From assembly GCA_029860565.1 (NCBI GenBank), contig JAOUAY010000059.1:1-6943 (forward strand): a DNA stretch of 6,943 nt, in the 5' to 3' direction. Position numbers and translations under genes: made by a program. This DNA is from Candidatus Nitrosopumilus sp. (GTDB taxonomy: Archaea > Thermoproteota > Nitrososphaeria > Nitrososphaerales > Nitrosopumilaceae). This document shows positions 1 through 6,400 of this stretch, in pieces. How positions within the stretch are numbered: position 1 is the stretch's first letter; the number at the start of each line of letters is the position of its first letter. The notes beneath the pieces were generated by a model. The model was given only the letters and a program-made list of their open reading frames with translations. It was not told the origin of the DNA and made no database searches.

Positions 1-353
1 TTGGAGGAACTGATGAATCCCCTGGTACAGTTTTGACTAAAAATGGAAAACGATTCAAAGTATATAGAGGAATGGCATCACTAGCAGCATCTATAGGAAG
101 AAAATCCAAAGAAACAGGCTTGATATCCCTTGATGATGATCTTAATGATTATGTTGCAGAGGGTGTTGAAGCTATGGTCCCTTACAAAGGAACTGTAACT
201 GATATACTAAAACAACTTACGGGTGGAGTACGTTCTGGATTAAGCTATTGTGGCGCTCATACAATACCTCAAATGCAAGAAAATGCAGAGTTTATCAAAA
301 TGTCAAGAGCTGGATTTGCAGAAAGTCAACCTCATGATGTTTCTTTAATGTAG
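1..353 (+). CDS. guaB: IMP dehydrogenase-family protein, C-terminal part (partial)
   Basis: The reading frame is open from base 3, so this is the last ~116 codons of a gene that begins outside the window. IMPDH oxidises IMP to XMP with NAD+, the first committed step of GMP synthesis in the cytosol. Visible family landmarks are GTDESPG, the YRGM segment that contacts the nucleotide, EGVEAMVPYKG, the GGVRSGLSYCGA segment of the TIM barrel, and a C-terminal AESQPHDV that matches the potassium-site region of IMPDHs (ESxxHDV). The catalytic cysteine loop and any CBS domains would lie upstream, out of view. The mobile flap between YRGM and EGVE usually carries an Arg-Tyr pair (as in DRYFQ); here the stretch reads GRKSKETGLISLDDD and I see no such pair. 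The family call is strong. The exact activity (IMPDH versus a GMP reductase-like or GuaB1-like relative) is less certain because of the flap; the HDV C-terminus favours IMPDH. Confidence 0.88.
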   Translation, partial: GGTDESPGTVLTKNGKRFKVYRGMASLAASIGRKSKETGLISLDDDLNDYVAEGVEAMVPYKGTVTDILKQLTGGVRSGLSYCGAHTIPQMQENAEFIKMSRAGFAESQPHDVSLM

Positions 354-357
354 GTAA

Positions 358-363
358 TTTTTT
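358..363 (+). terminator. oligo-T run after guaB, possible terminator
   Basis: Six T residues lie 5 bases beyond the guaB stop codon, with no hairpin before them. Archaeal RNA polymerase commonly terminates at such oligo-T runs. The same AT stretch sits about 28 bp before the next start codon, so it could instead act as a poor TATA-like element; the sequence does not decide between these. Confidence 0.35.
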
Positions 364-388
364 ATGCAGTATATAGAATAATCTCAAT

Positions 389-856
389 ATGATTTCTAAA
401 AGAACTATCATTGGATTAATAGTTGGAAGTGCAATTATTGCAATTGGAGGTTATTCTTTGATTTTACATATTGGAACAATTACTATTAACGAAGATTATG
501 TTGTAGCGGTAGGTAATACAATACCTTATACAATTCCTGCTCCAAAGGACACTTCTCAACATATGAAAATTGTTGGTGATGCTTTTGACCTTAAACTTTC
601 AAGTCCGGAAAATGGATTACAGATTCCAAATACTTCATACAAAAATGAATTGATTTTAGATTGGACTCATCTAGAAGACGGTGAAACAAGAATCCTGATT
701 CAAAATACAGGTAATGCAGAATTGTCTATAACTGGAGAATTAATCAGAAGTTCTGATCCTATTTGGTTTACTTATGATCTTATGGTGATAACATCTGGAG
801 TGGTAATCATTGGATTTAGTATGGGATTTACTTTGAGAAAACCCAAAGGATTTTAG
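389..856 (+). CDS. small two-pass membrane protein, unknown function
   Basis: I do not recognise this 155-residue protein. It has a basic N-terminus (MISKR), a hydrophobic segment at about residues 7-28, a polar mostly beta-type domain at about 29-128, a second hydrophobic segment at about 131-149, and a basic tail (RKPKG). The charges suggest both ends face the cytoplasm and the central domain is outside. That domain contains IQNTGNAELSITGEL, a pattern of alternating hydrophobic residues around an NTG turn that resembles immunoglobulin-like surface domains; this is inference. No cysteines or metal motifs are present. The ATG has no clear Shine-Dalgarno sequence, and no ATG further downstream would keep the first membrane segment. 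The stop TAG overlaps the stop of convergent pheA. The gene is probably real: the frame is clean and the two-anchor layout is coherent. Confidence 0.75.
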   Translation: MISKRTIIGLIVGSAIIAIGGYSLILHIGTITINEDYVVAVGNTIPYTIPAPKDTSQHMKIVGDAFDLKLSSPENGLQIPNTSYKNELILDWTHLEDGETRILIQNTGNAELSITGELIRSSDPIWFTYDLMVITSGVVIIGFSMGFTLRKPKGF

Positions 857-1668
857 TTTAATTTTGCAGAAGGGTATGAGCCTAAAACTTTCATGAAAAG
901 TGTTTTTTGCTTTATTTTTTCTAATATTTCTGAAATCTTAGGATCATTTTTGTGTCCTTCAAAATCTACATAAAAATTATATTCCCAAGTATTTACTTTT
1001 GTTGGTCTTGATTCAATTTTTGTAAGGTTGACATTATTTTTGTGAAAATTCTCTATAATTTTGTATAATGAGCCAGGCTCATGTTTTATTGAAAATATGA
1101 TTGATGTTTTATCATTACCTGTTTCATGACTGTTTGTTTTTGACAAAATTAGAAATCTCGTATAATTATTTAGATTATCTGCAACATTATCTGAAATAAT
1201 TGGCATTTCATAAATTTCTGCTGCATCTTTACTGGCAATACCCGCACAATTCTCTTTTTTTAACTCCTTGACATTTTTTATGCTTCCAGCTGTATCATAT
1301 GCGGGAATTGTTTTCATATTGTGTTCTTGGATAAATTTTCTACATTGTCCTAAAGCTTGTGGATGTGAATAAACTGTATCTATTTGATCTAATTTTCCAA
1401 TTCCTATCAGGCAATGTTCAATTCTATGATAAATCTCACCTATTGCATTTAGAGATGTTGAATAAAGCAGATCATAGCTTTCGCCAACACTTCCTTCCAG
1501 TGAATTTTCTACTGGTAAAATTGCATATTGTGTTTTATCTTTAGATGTGTTTTCTAATACTTCTGTAAATGTTGTAAGAGGGATAGTTTCAATTTCTTCA
1601 TAAAAGAACGCTCTTGCTGCAGCTTCACTATATGCACCTCGTTCACCTTGGAACGAAACATGTATCAT
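853..1668 (-). CDS. pheA: prephenate dehydratase with ACT domain
   Basis: This 271-residue enzyme converts prephenate to phenylpyruvate, the step before the final transamination in phenylalanine synthesis, in the cytosol. Catalytic-domain motifs in order are FQGERGAYSEAAA (6-19), LPVENSLEGSVGE (51-63), SHPQALGQC (101-109), YDTAGS (124-129), AGIASKDAAEIY (142-153) and NNYTRF (167-172); the last holds the Thr-Arg-Phe triad typical of the active site. An ACT regulatory domain follows at about 188-265, with EPGSLY (197-202) and the ESRP phenylalanine-binding motif (219-222), so feedback inhibition by phenylalanine is expected. Length matches stand-alone archaeal and bacterial dehydratases without a chorismate mutase fusion. 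It is downstream of csl4 with only 3 bases between the csl4 stop and this ATG. A GAGGT ribosome binding site lies 6 bases before the ATG and overlaps the end of csl4, which suggests translational coupling. Confidence 0.96.
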   Translation of the reverse strand: MIHVSFQGERGAYSEAAARAFFYEEIETIPLTTFTEVLENTSKDKTQYAILPVENSLEGSVGESYDLLYSTSLNAIGEIYHRIEHCLIGIGKLDQIDTVYSHPQALGQCRKFIQEHNMKTIPAYDTAGSIKNVKELKKENCAGIASKDAAEIYEMPIISDNVADNLNNYTRFLILSKTNSHETGNDKTSIIFSIKHEPGSLYKIIENFHKNNVNLTKIESRPTKVNTWEYNFYVDFEGHKNDPKISEILEKIKQKTLFMKVLGSYPSAKLN

Positions 1669-1671
1669 TTG

Positions 1672-2223
1672 TTAACCTCTTAAATTAACGAAATCACTAT
1701 TTCCAAAGTTTGCAGAAAGTTTTCTTTCATCAATCCACGCACAATCTGTACATTTTATGGCATCACGCATTGGAATTATTTTACCTCCACATTTCCTACA
1801 TTTGGTGAATAAAATTCCTAAATTCGGTTCACTGATACTTGCATGAATTGTACCATTAAGATGACTGATAATTTTTAATGTAACTATGTCGTTAACTAAT
1901 GCCACATTTCTTATTCTTAAATTCCGTGTTCCACATACACATTCTACTTTAGATGTGGTGGGTTTTCCATTAATGTAATCAATTGAAACTGCAATCATCG
2001 ATGACATTACTGCTGCAACTGTTCCAATTATAATATCTCCAACTTTTGGTATTGATAGTAGTTTTGGATGCTTTATGTTGGCAGTTCTTGATTCCTTATC
2101 GATGTCTTTTTCTCCAATTGTTGCAGCTCGAACCATATCTCCATCATCAAAAGCGTTATGTCCAGCCTCATATTCTTCAATAGATGCTATTTTGTCACCT
2201 GGAAATATTGCATTTTCAGACAT
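1672..2223 (-). CDS. csl4: archaeal exosome RNA-binding subunit Csl4
   Basis: This 183-residue protein fits the Csl4 cap subunit of the archaeal exosome, which sits on the Rrp41/Rrp42 ring and helps recruit RNA for 3'-5' degradation or tailing. The N-terminal domain shows FPGDKIASIEEYEAG (7-21) and DGDMVRAATIG (27-37), characteristic of the family. An S1-type RNA-binding domain follows at about 62-132 (VGDIIIGTV through IHASISE). The C-terminus is a zinc ribbon with Cys142, Cys145, Cys158 and Cys161 (CRKCG ... CTDC). Length is usual for archaeal Csl4. The ATG is followed directly by the conserved N-terminus and has a TATA-like box about 26 bp upstream, so the message is probably leaderless. 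It is the first gene of a two-gene operon with pheA and is transcribed divergently from the MDR reductase gene. Confidence 0.93.
   Translation of the reverse strand: MSENAIFPGDKIASIEEYEAGHNAFDDGDMVRAATIGEKDIDKESRTANIKHPKLLSIPKVGDIIIGTVAAVMSSMIAVSIDYINGKPTTSKVECVCGTRNLRIRNVALVNDIVTLKIISHLNGTIHASISEPNLGILFTKCRKCGGKIIPMRDAIKCTDCAWIDERKLSANFGNSDFVNLRG
1675..1679 (-). promoter_or_regulatory. Shine-Dalgarno site of pheA
   Basis: GAGGT on the minus strand, ending 6 bases before the pheA ATG, complements the CACCUCC end of archaeal 16S rRNA. It lies inside the last codons of csl4. It is the only convincing Shine-Dalgarno site in the window, and belongs to a downstream operon gene, as expected where first genes are leaderless. 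Confidence 0.7.
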
Positions 2224-2244
2224 GATGAGAATTTTATTTTTGTG

Positions 2245-2252
2245 ATTATAAT
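2245..2252 (-). promoter_or_regulatory. TATA-like box for csl4-pheA
   Basis: ATTATAAT, itself palindromic, is centred about 26 bp before the csl4 ATG. Archaeal TATA boxes sit roughly 26 bp before the transcription start, so transcription would begin at or next to the ATG. No Shine-Dalgarno sequence lies between box and start, in line with a leaderless message. Confidence 0.55.
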
Positions 2253-2281
2253 TGTTTGTGGTCTGAAGTACCTTGGTAAAT

Positions 2282-2288
2282 CATATAT
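2282..2288 (+). promoter_or_regulatory. TATA-like box for the MDR reductase operon
   Basis: CATATAT within an AT-rich context is centred 26 bp before the ATG of the reductase gene, again predicting a leaderless transcript. It shares the 87-bp divergent region with the csl4 promoter; the two boxes are about 36 bp apart. Confidence 0.55.
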
Positions 2289-2310
2289 CTTCAAAAATTA
2301 GAAATAAATC

Positions 2311-3387
2311 ATGAAAGCCCTGGTATATGATAAATATACTATTGATGATGATTTTTCTAAAATTTTAAAGATTAAAGAAATTCCGATACCTAAACCAAAA
2401 TCTAATGAAGTTATTTTCAAGGTAAAAGCAGCAGCCCTTAATTATGATGATATTTGGGGCATGAGAGGTAAACCTTTAGCAATCCCATTACCTCATATTT
2501 CTGGGACTGATGCTGCAGGTGAGGTTACTACAATTGGCAATGATGTTAAAAATATCAAAGTTGGAGACAGGGTTGTTTCACATGGAAATATGTCCTGTAG
2601 AGTTTGTAAGGCATGTACTAGTGGTAGAGAATTTGATTGTAGGCAACGAACTATTTGGGGGTTTGAAACAGGTCCCCTCTGGGGAGGTTATTGTGAATTT
2701 ACACATCTTCCAGAAGTCAATGTTGTAAAAATTCCAGAAAATGTCTCTTATGATCAAGCTGCTGCTGCATCAATGACTCTATTAACTTCATGGCACATGC
2801 TAGTTGGTAGGGCAAAAATTCAACCTGGACAATTAGTTTTGATTATGGGTGGTAGTTCAGGTGTTGGTAATTATGGAATTCAAATCGCAAAACTTTTCGG
2901 ATGCACTGTCATTGCAACAGCAAGTCCAGATAAACTAGACAAATGTTTAGATCTTGGAGCAGACTTTGCAGTGGATCACAGAAAAGAAGATTGGCACAAA
3001 GAAGTTAGAGGAATTGCAAAAAAAATCCCAAAATCATTTGGAGATATTCCTGGTGTTGATGTAATTTTTGAACATATTGGTGGCTCTCATTGGAATAAAG
3101 AATTAACATTACTAAATTATGGTGGAACAATTGTTACAACTGGTGCGACCACTGGGTATGATGCCGAGACAGATTTACGCCATATTTTCTTCAAGGGAAT
3201 CAATATTTTGGGTTCAACTCAAGGAACCCGTGCTGAACTAGAACAAGGTCTCTATTGGATGTCACAAGGTAAAATAAAATCTACAATTGATTCAGTATAT
3301 TCTTTGGAACAAGCTGCAGAGGCTCATACAAAAATGCTCAAAGGTAAAGGATTATTTGGAAAAATTCTAATCAAACCTGACTCTTGA
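2311..3387 (+). CDS. MDR-superfamily enoyl-CoA reductase-like protein (candidate acryloyl-CoA reductase)
   Basis: This 358-residue member of the medium-chain dehydrogenase/reductase superfamily has a catalytic domain (about 1-150) and a Rossmann fold (about 165-310) with the dinucleotide motif GGSSGVGNYG (180-189). Four cysteines spaced C-x2-C-x2-C-x7-C (96, 99, 102, 110) form a structural zinc lobe. The usual catalytic zinc ligands of alcohol dehydrogenases are not there: the Cys position reads LNYDD and the GHE position reads SGTD, so an alcohol dehydrogenase reaction is unlikely. Several stretches instead resemble crotonyl-CoA carboxylase/reductases: HISGTDAAG, WGFET (116-120), VIFEHIGG (251-258), and TTGYDAETDLR (280-290). 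I infer an enoyl-CoA reductase, possibly the NADPH-dependent acryloyl-CoA step of the 3-hydroxypropionate/4-hydroxybutyrate cycle; generic annotation would say zinc-type alcohol dehydrogenase or quinone reductase. It heads an operon with the TPR gene. Family is certain, substrate is not. Confidence 0.85.
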   Translation: MKALVYDKYTIDDDFSKILKIKEIPIPKPKSNEVIFKVKAAALNYDDIWGMRGKPLAIPLPHISGTDAAGEVTTIGNDVKNIKVGDRVVSHGNMSCRVCKACTSGREFDCRQRTIWGFETGPLWGGYCEFTHLPEVNVVKIPENVSYDQAAAASMTLLTSWHMLVGRAKIQPGQLVLIMGGSSGVGNYGIQIAKLFGCTVIATASPDKLDKCLDLGADFAVDHRKEDWHKEVRGIAKKIPKSFGDIPGVDVIFEHIGGSHWNKELTLLNYGGTIVTTGATTGYDAETDLRHIFFKGINILGSTQGTRAELEQGLYWMSQGKIKSTIDSVYSLEQAAEAHTKMLKGKGLFGKILIKPDS

Positions 3388-3392
3388 TTGAT

Positions 3393-3992
3393 ATGACAGA
3401 TCCTAAGATTAATTCAATTTTAGATGAAGGAAATAGATTATTTTTACAAGGGAAACTTCAAGACGCAATAATATATTACGACAAAATTCTGAACGAAAAT
3501 CCTCAACATGTTAGCTCTCTTAATAATAAGGGATATGCTCTCAGTAAACTAAAAGATTTTGATAATGCTATGAAGTGTTATGATGATGCTTTGAAAATAT
3601 TCCCAGATGATCTAGCTGTATTAGTTAACAAAATCTCGTTGTTTCGTAAAAAGGGGAATTTTACTGAAGCATTATCAATTTGTAATGAAATTCTAAATAC
3701 TAATCCAAAGTACAACACTGTTCTATATCATAAGGAACGAATTTTGTTTTCTATGGGGAACTTTGATGAATCCATTTTATGCTGTAATGAAATATTAGAC
3801 GATTATCCTGATAATGGGGATGTTTTATTTGATAAATCATGTAGCTTTGTAATGCTCTCCAAAAATAATGAAGCACTAAATCTGCTTGAACGTGCAATTT
3901 CTCATGGAATACAATATAAAATTAAAGCAAAAAAATCAAAATCATTTGAAAAACTATTGGACGATTCTAGATTCCAAAATTTGATATTGTAA
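3393..3992 (+). CDS. five-repeat TPR protein
   Basis: Counted from the ATG, this 199-residue protein is almost wholly tetratricopeptide repeats. Five consecutive 34-residue units can be laid out without gaps at residues 6-39, 40-73, 74-107, 108-141 and 142-175, each with the helix-turn-helix pattern and a Pro near its end (NPQH, FPDD, NPKY, YPDN) except the last. The tail (176-199, KAKKSKSFEKLLDDSRFQNLI) is of a type often seen capping TPR arrays. TPRs bind proteins; no catalytic domain, signal peptide or membrane segment is present, so it is probably a cytoplasmic scaffold of unknown partner. A TTG at 3384 in the same frame overlaps the reductase stop and could extend the protein by three residues; I prefer the ATG, five bases after that stop. 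Co-transcription with the reductase is very likely. The stop directly abuts the stop of convergent dph2. Confidence 0.88.
   Translation: MTDPKINSILDEGNRLFLQGKLQDAIIYYDKILNENPQHVSSLNNKGYALSKLKDFDNAMKCYDDALKIFPDDLAVLVNKISLFRKKGNFTEALSICNEILNTNPKYNTVLYHKERILFSMGNFDESILCCNEILDDYPDNGDVLFDKSCSFVMLSKNNEALNLLERAISHGIQYKIKAKKSKSFEKLLDDSRFQNLIL
3408..3917 (+). repeat. five tandem 102-bp TPR-coding units
   Basis: Units of exactly 102 bp begin at 3408, 3510, 3612, 3714 and 3816, with no insertion between them. They are similar at the protein level (for example GKLQDAIIYYDKIL, KDFDNAMKCYDDAL, GNFTEALSICNEIL, GNFDESILCCNEIL) but clearly diverged in DNA, so they are old duplications rather than a recent tandem expansion. 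Confidence 0.8.
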
Positions 3993-4988
3993 TTATAACC
4001 AATGTTGAATTTCTAAATATTCACCGATATCCTCTTTTCGTAAAATTTTAAGAAGGGCATTTGCCTGGGGTGTGGATAAAACTGGCTTATCAAATTGATT
4101 ATCTGTAGAAATTCGTGGGCATGCAACTTGAATAAAGGCATCGATTCCTTTAAGATTTCTTAATCTGTCATTTGTTATGTCTGTTAGTGCAAACAATTGA
4201 ACTTCTTTTCCTTCTTTTTCTAACTCTTTTTTAATTTTTAATGCAAAAACTTTGGATAGTTGTCCTTCTTTTAATCCTACAATAACTCCAAATGATTTTG
4301 CATCAGCTGCTTTGTATATTGCAAGAGTAGCTTTCTTTTTTAATTGCTGGGCAAATTCTGTGACTTCTCTTACTTCGTTAAAGTATGGATCTAAAACATA
4401 AGTTGGTAAATTGGTTGATAATGCAATACCTGCTGCGTGAAAATTACTTTGTCCTAAAAATACATAGCCATCTACTTCTTTTTTTAAGTCTGATGCGGGA
4501 TAAAATTCACAACCAAAAACTTGACCGTCATTTAATTGTCCTTTTCCTTTTCCAATTTTGACATTGATTCCACTTTCTGTTAAAATTTTTTCTACTTTAT
4601 CTACTTGGTGTAAATGCTGACTGTCTGTAACTAACGAAATAGTTTTTCCTTTTAATAATTCTGTACATTTTTTTGCAACACTATCAAACTCTACATCATC
4701 AAAAGCATCAATTAAGACTAGATTTTTTTCTAATGATTCTGTATTGATTGTATGTCCAATATTGAATTGAATTTCGGATCCTAGAACTTTTGCACCGTTT
4801 GTATTAAGATCACAAGTTCCCCATGTTGTATCTGCTAAAATATAGGCGGGAATTCCAAATTTCTTTGTTATTCTCTTTGCAGTTTCTTGAACTTGGGGTA
4901 AAATACCGTCTGGACCATTTAATGAAACTGATGCTGGATTTTTTTCCTCTATTTCTTTGAAAATTCTTTCTTCATCTATTATAATCAA
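3993..4988 (-). CDS. dph2: diphthamide synthase Dph2 (ACP-transferring radical SAM-like enzyme)
   Basis: Dph2 carries out the first step of diphthamide synthesis, moving the 3-amino-3-carboxypropyl group of S-adenosylmethionine onto a histidine of elongation factor 2 by non-canonical radical chemistry at a [4Fe-4S] cluster. Archaeal enzymes are homodimers of three similar domains, each giving one cluster cysteine. Here these are Cys59 (TTWGTCDL), Cys160 (VFGCEFYP) and Cys290 (QVACPRIS), at spacings close to those of the Pyrococcus enzyme; NGPDGILPQV (24-33) and FLGQSNFHAAG (177-187) also fit the family. The length of 331 residues is normal. The start is a TTG: the upstream frame has no ATG or GTG before a stop, and no Met lies near the N-terminus. 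A TATA-like box sits 28 bp before this TTG, supporting a near-leaderless transcript. It is monocistronic here, divergent from tiaS and convergent with the TPR gene. Confidence 0.94.
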   Translation of the reverse strand: MIIIDEERIFKEIEEKNPASVSLNGPDGILPQVQETAKRITKKFGIPAYILADTTWGTCDLNTNGAKVLGSEIQFNIGHTINTESLEKNLVLIDAFDDVEFDSVAKKCTELLKGKTISLVTDSQHLHQVDKVEKILTESGINVKIGKGKGQLNDGQVFGCEFYPASDLKKEVDGYVFLGQSNFHAAGIALSTNLPTYVLDPYFNEVREVTEFAQQLKKKATLAIYKAADAKSFGVIVGLKEGQLSKVFALKIKKELEKEGKEVQLFALTDITNDRLRNLKGIDAFIQVACPRISTDNQFDKPVLSTPQANALLKILRKEDIGEYLEIQHWL

Positions 4989-5010
4989 TTCAGCTTGGAA
5001 TATGGCGTTA

Positions 5011-5021
5011 TTAATTTAAAT
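5011..5021 (-). promoter_or_regulatory. TATA-like box for dph2
   Basis: ATTTAAATTAA on the minus strand is centred 28 bp before the TTG start codon of dph2. The position supports TTG as the true start and a transcript with little or no leader. Confidence 0.5.
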
Positions 5022-5040
5022 CAATTGAACTGTACAACAA

Positions 5041-5048
5041 CTAAAAAT
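5041..5048 (+). promoter_or_regulatory. TATA-like box for tiaS
   Basis: CTAAAAAT is centred about 26 bp before the tiaS ATG. It is a weaker match than the other boxes in this window, but its spacing agrees with them and no Shine-Dalgarno sequence precedes the ATG. Confidence 0.4.
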
Positions 5049-5070
5049 GTCTCAATTGTTAAAGTGAATT

Positions 5071-6399
5071 ATGGAAAAAGAAACTGTTCTTAATGTTGGA
5101 TTTGATGATACTGATTCCTCTAAAGGAATGTGTACTACATTTTTAGCCTACAAAATTGTTAATTTACTTCATAAACAGAAAACTGAGTTTCTTGATTTTC
5201 CAAGATTAATTAGATTTAATCCTAACATTCCATGGAAAACAAGAGGAAACGGGGCAGTTTCCATTAAAATAAAGACAAAAAATCCTTCTAAAGTTAAAAA
5301 TCAAATTAAAAATCTTGTTTCAAAATACTCTGATACTAAAAATGGTGCAAATCCTGGACTGGTATTTTATGAAAGCGATTTAATTCCCTCTGAATTTGTT
5401 AAATTTAGTAACTTAGCTTTATGGCAATTAATTAATAGAAACAATGCAAAAAAATTTGCCAAAAAAAATAATCTGGAGATTTATTATCAAGGAAATGGCC
5501 AAGGATTGGTTGGTGCTATTGGTGCAATAGGATATGATTTTCATGATCACACATTGGAACTTTTGAGTTATCGCAAAAAACCAAAATTTGGAAAAGAACG
5601 AAAAATTTCTGCTAAAAGCGTAAAAATTATGCAAGAAAAAACTTTTCCTAACACGTTTAACAGCTTTGATACAAAAAAAGAACGGATCTTAATTACCCCT
5701 CATGGACCTGATCCTGTTTTTTATGGTGTTAGAGGTGAAAATGTAGATTCGTTACTTTATGCTACTACCATTCTAAAAAGTGATGAAAAATTAGATGGTT
5801 ACATGATTTTCAAATCCAATCAGGGAACTGGTGATCATTTGAAAAATGAATTAAATTTTAAAAATATGAAACCGTATGCATCTGGAAAAATTACTGGTAT
5901 TGTATCAAACATACCAAAAATTGTCAAGGGTGGCCATATATTTTTCAAAATCATTTCTAAAAACCACGAATTTTGGTGTGCTGTTTACAAACCTACGGGA
6001 ATTTCAGTAATTGCTTCAAATTTGATAAAAGGTGACAAAATATGTGTAGGAGGAGGAGTTAGAAAGGCTTCAAAAAATTTCCCCCGAATCATAAATCTAG
6101 AATTTCTTGATGTTCTTGTTCTGAAAAAGAATGTCTCACTATCAAACCCAAATTGTAAGAAATGCAATAAAAAAATGAAGTCTAAAGGTCAGAATCAAGG
6201 ATTTCAATGTACTCGTTGTGGAAAAAAAGCTTCAAAAAAAATACCTGTTGAAATTTCAAGAAAAATCAAAAAACAACTCTATCTTCCAAAAATATCTGCT
6301 CATAGACATCTTACTAGACCATTACAACGAATTGGAACTATCAACAAAGCTACAAAATTTGATAAATCTCTTTCATGGTTTTATGTTTATAGAAACTAA
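5071..6399 (+). CDS. tiaS: tRNA(Ile2) 2-agmatinylcytidine synthetase TiaS
   Basis: TiaS uses ATP and agmatine to turn C34 of tRNA-Ile(CAU) into agmatidine, so that the tRNA reads AUA as isoleucine instead of AUG as methionine; it is an archaea-specific enzyme. The N-terminus carries the aspartate-rich signature GFDDTDSSKGMCTT (10-23), followed by PRLIRFNPNIPWKTRGNGA (44-62), both typical of the family's kinase-like domain. GNGQGLVGAIGA (141-152) and ITPHGPDPVFYGVRGE (208-223) also fit. An OB-fold-type region lies at about 270-350 and a zinc ribbon at Cys362, Cys365, Cys380 and Cys383 (CKKCNKK ... CTRCG). The length of 442 residues is slightly above the usual ~420. An in-frame stop six bases before the ATG fixes the start. 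The stop lies one base from the 3' end of a convergent tRNA gene with a CAU anticodon, but that tRNA is the initiator, not the substrate. Confidence 0.95.
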   Translation: MEKETVLNVGFDDTDSSKGMCTTFLAYKIVNLLHKQKTEFLDFPRLIRFNPNIPWKTRGNGAVSIKIKTKNPSKVKNQIKNLVSKYSDTKNGANPGLVFYESDLIPSEFVKFSNLALWQLINRNNAKKFAKKNNLEIYYQGNGQGLVGAIGAIGYDFHDHTLELLSYRKKPKFGKERKISAKSVKIMQEKTFPNTFNSFDTKKERILITPHGPDPVFYGVRGENVDSLLYATTILKSDEKLDGYMIFKSNQGTGDHLKNELNFKNMKPYASGKITGIVSNIPKIVKGGHIFFKIISKNHEFWCAVYKPTGISVIASNLIKGDKICVGGGVRKASKNFPRIINLEFLDVLVLKKNVSLSNPNCKKCNKKMKSKGQNQGFQCTRCGKKASKKIPVEISRKIKKQLYLPKISAHRHLTRPLQRIGTINKATKFDKSLSWFYVYRN

Positions 6400-6400
6400 G

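Noticed and set aside
369..376. GTATATAG as TATA box for the small membrane-protein gene
   Set aside because: Its centre is only about 16 bp before the ATG, which would place the transcription start inside the gene and remove the start codon.
903..920. Two T6 runs on the + strand as a dedicated terminator
   Set aside because: They are the complement of Lys codons in pheA, so they may simply reflect coding; use as a terminator for the gene ending at 856 cannot be shown from sequence.
1359..1544. 61-codon open frame on the + strand
   Set aside because: It lies wholly antisense within pheA, has no promoter or ribosome binding site, and its composition reads as a shadow of the real gene.
2510..2728. 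72-codon + strand frame inside the reductase gene
   Set aside because: It is an out-of-frame shadow of a well-supported MDR coding region.
5047..5067. Six-codon upstream ORF (MSQLLK) in frame with tiaS, ending 3 bases before its ATG
   Set aside because: The likely TATA box lies at 5041-5048, so the leaderless transcript would not include it; a frame this short occurs readily by chance.
5428..6167. Minus-strand open frames at 5428-5634 and 5985-6167
   Set aside because: Both are antisense inside tiaS, rich in Phe and Ser as expected from complementing Lys-rich AAA codons, with no recognisable domain.
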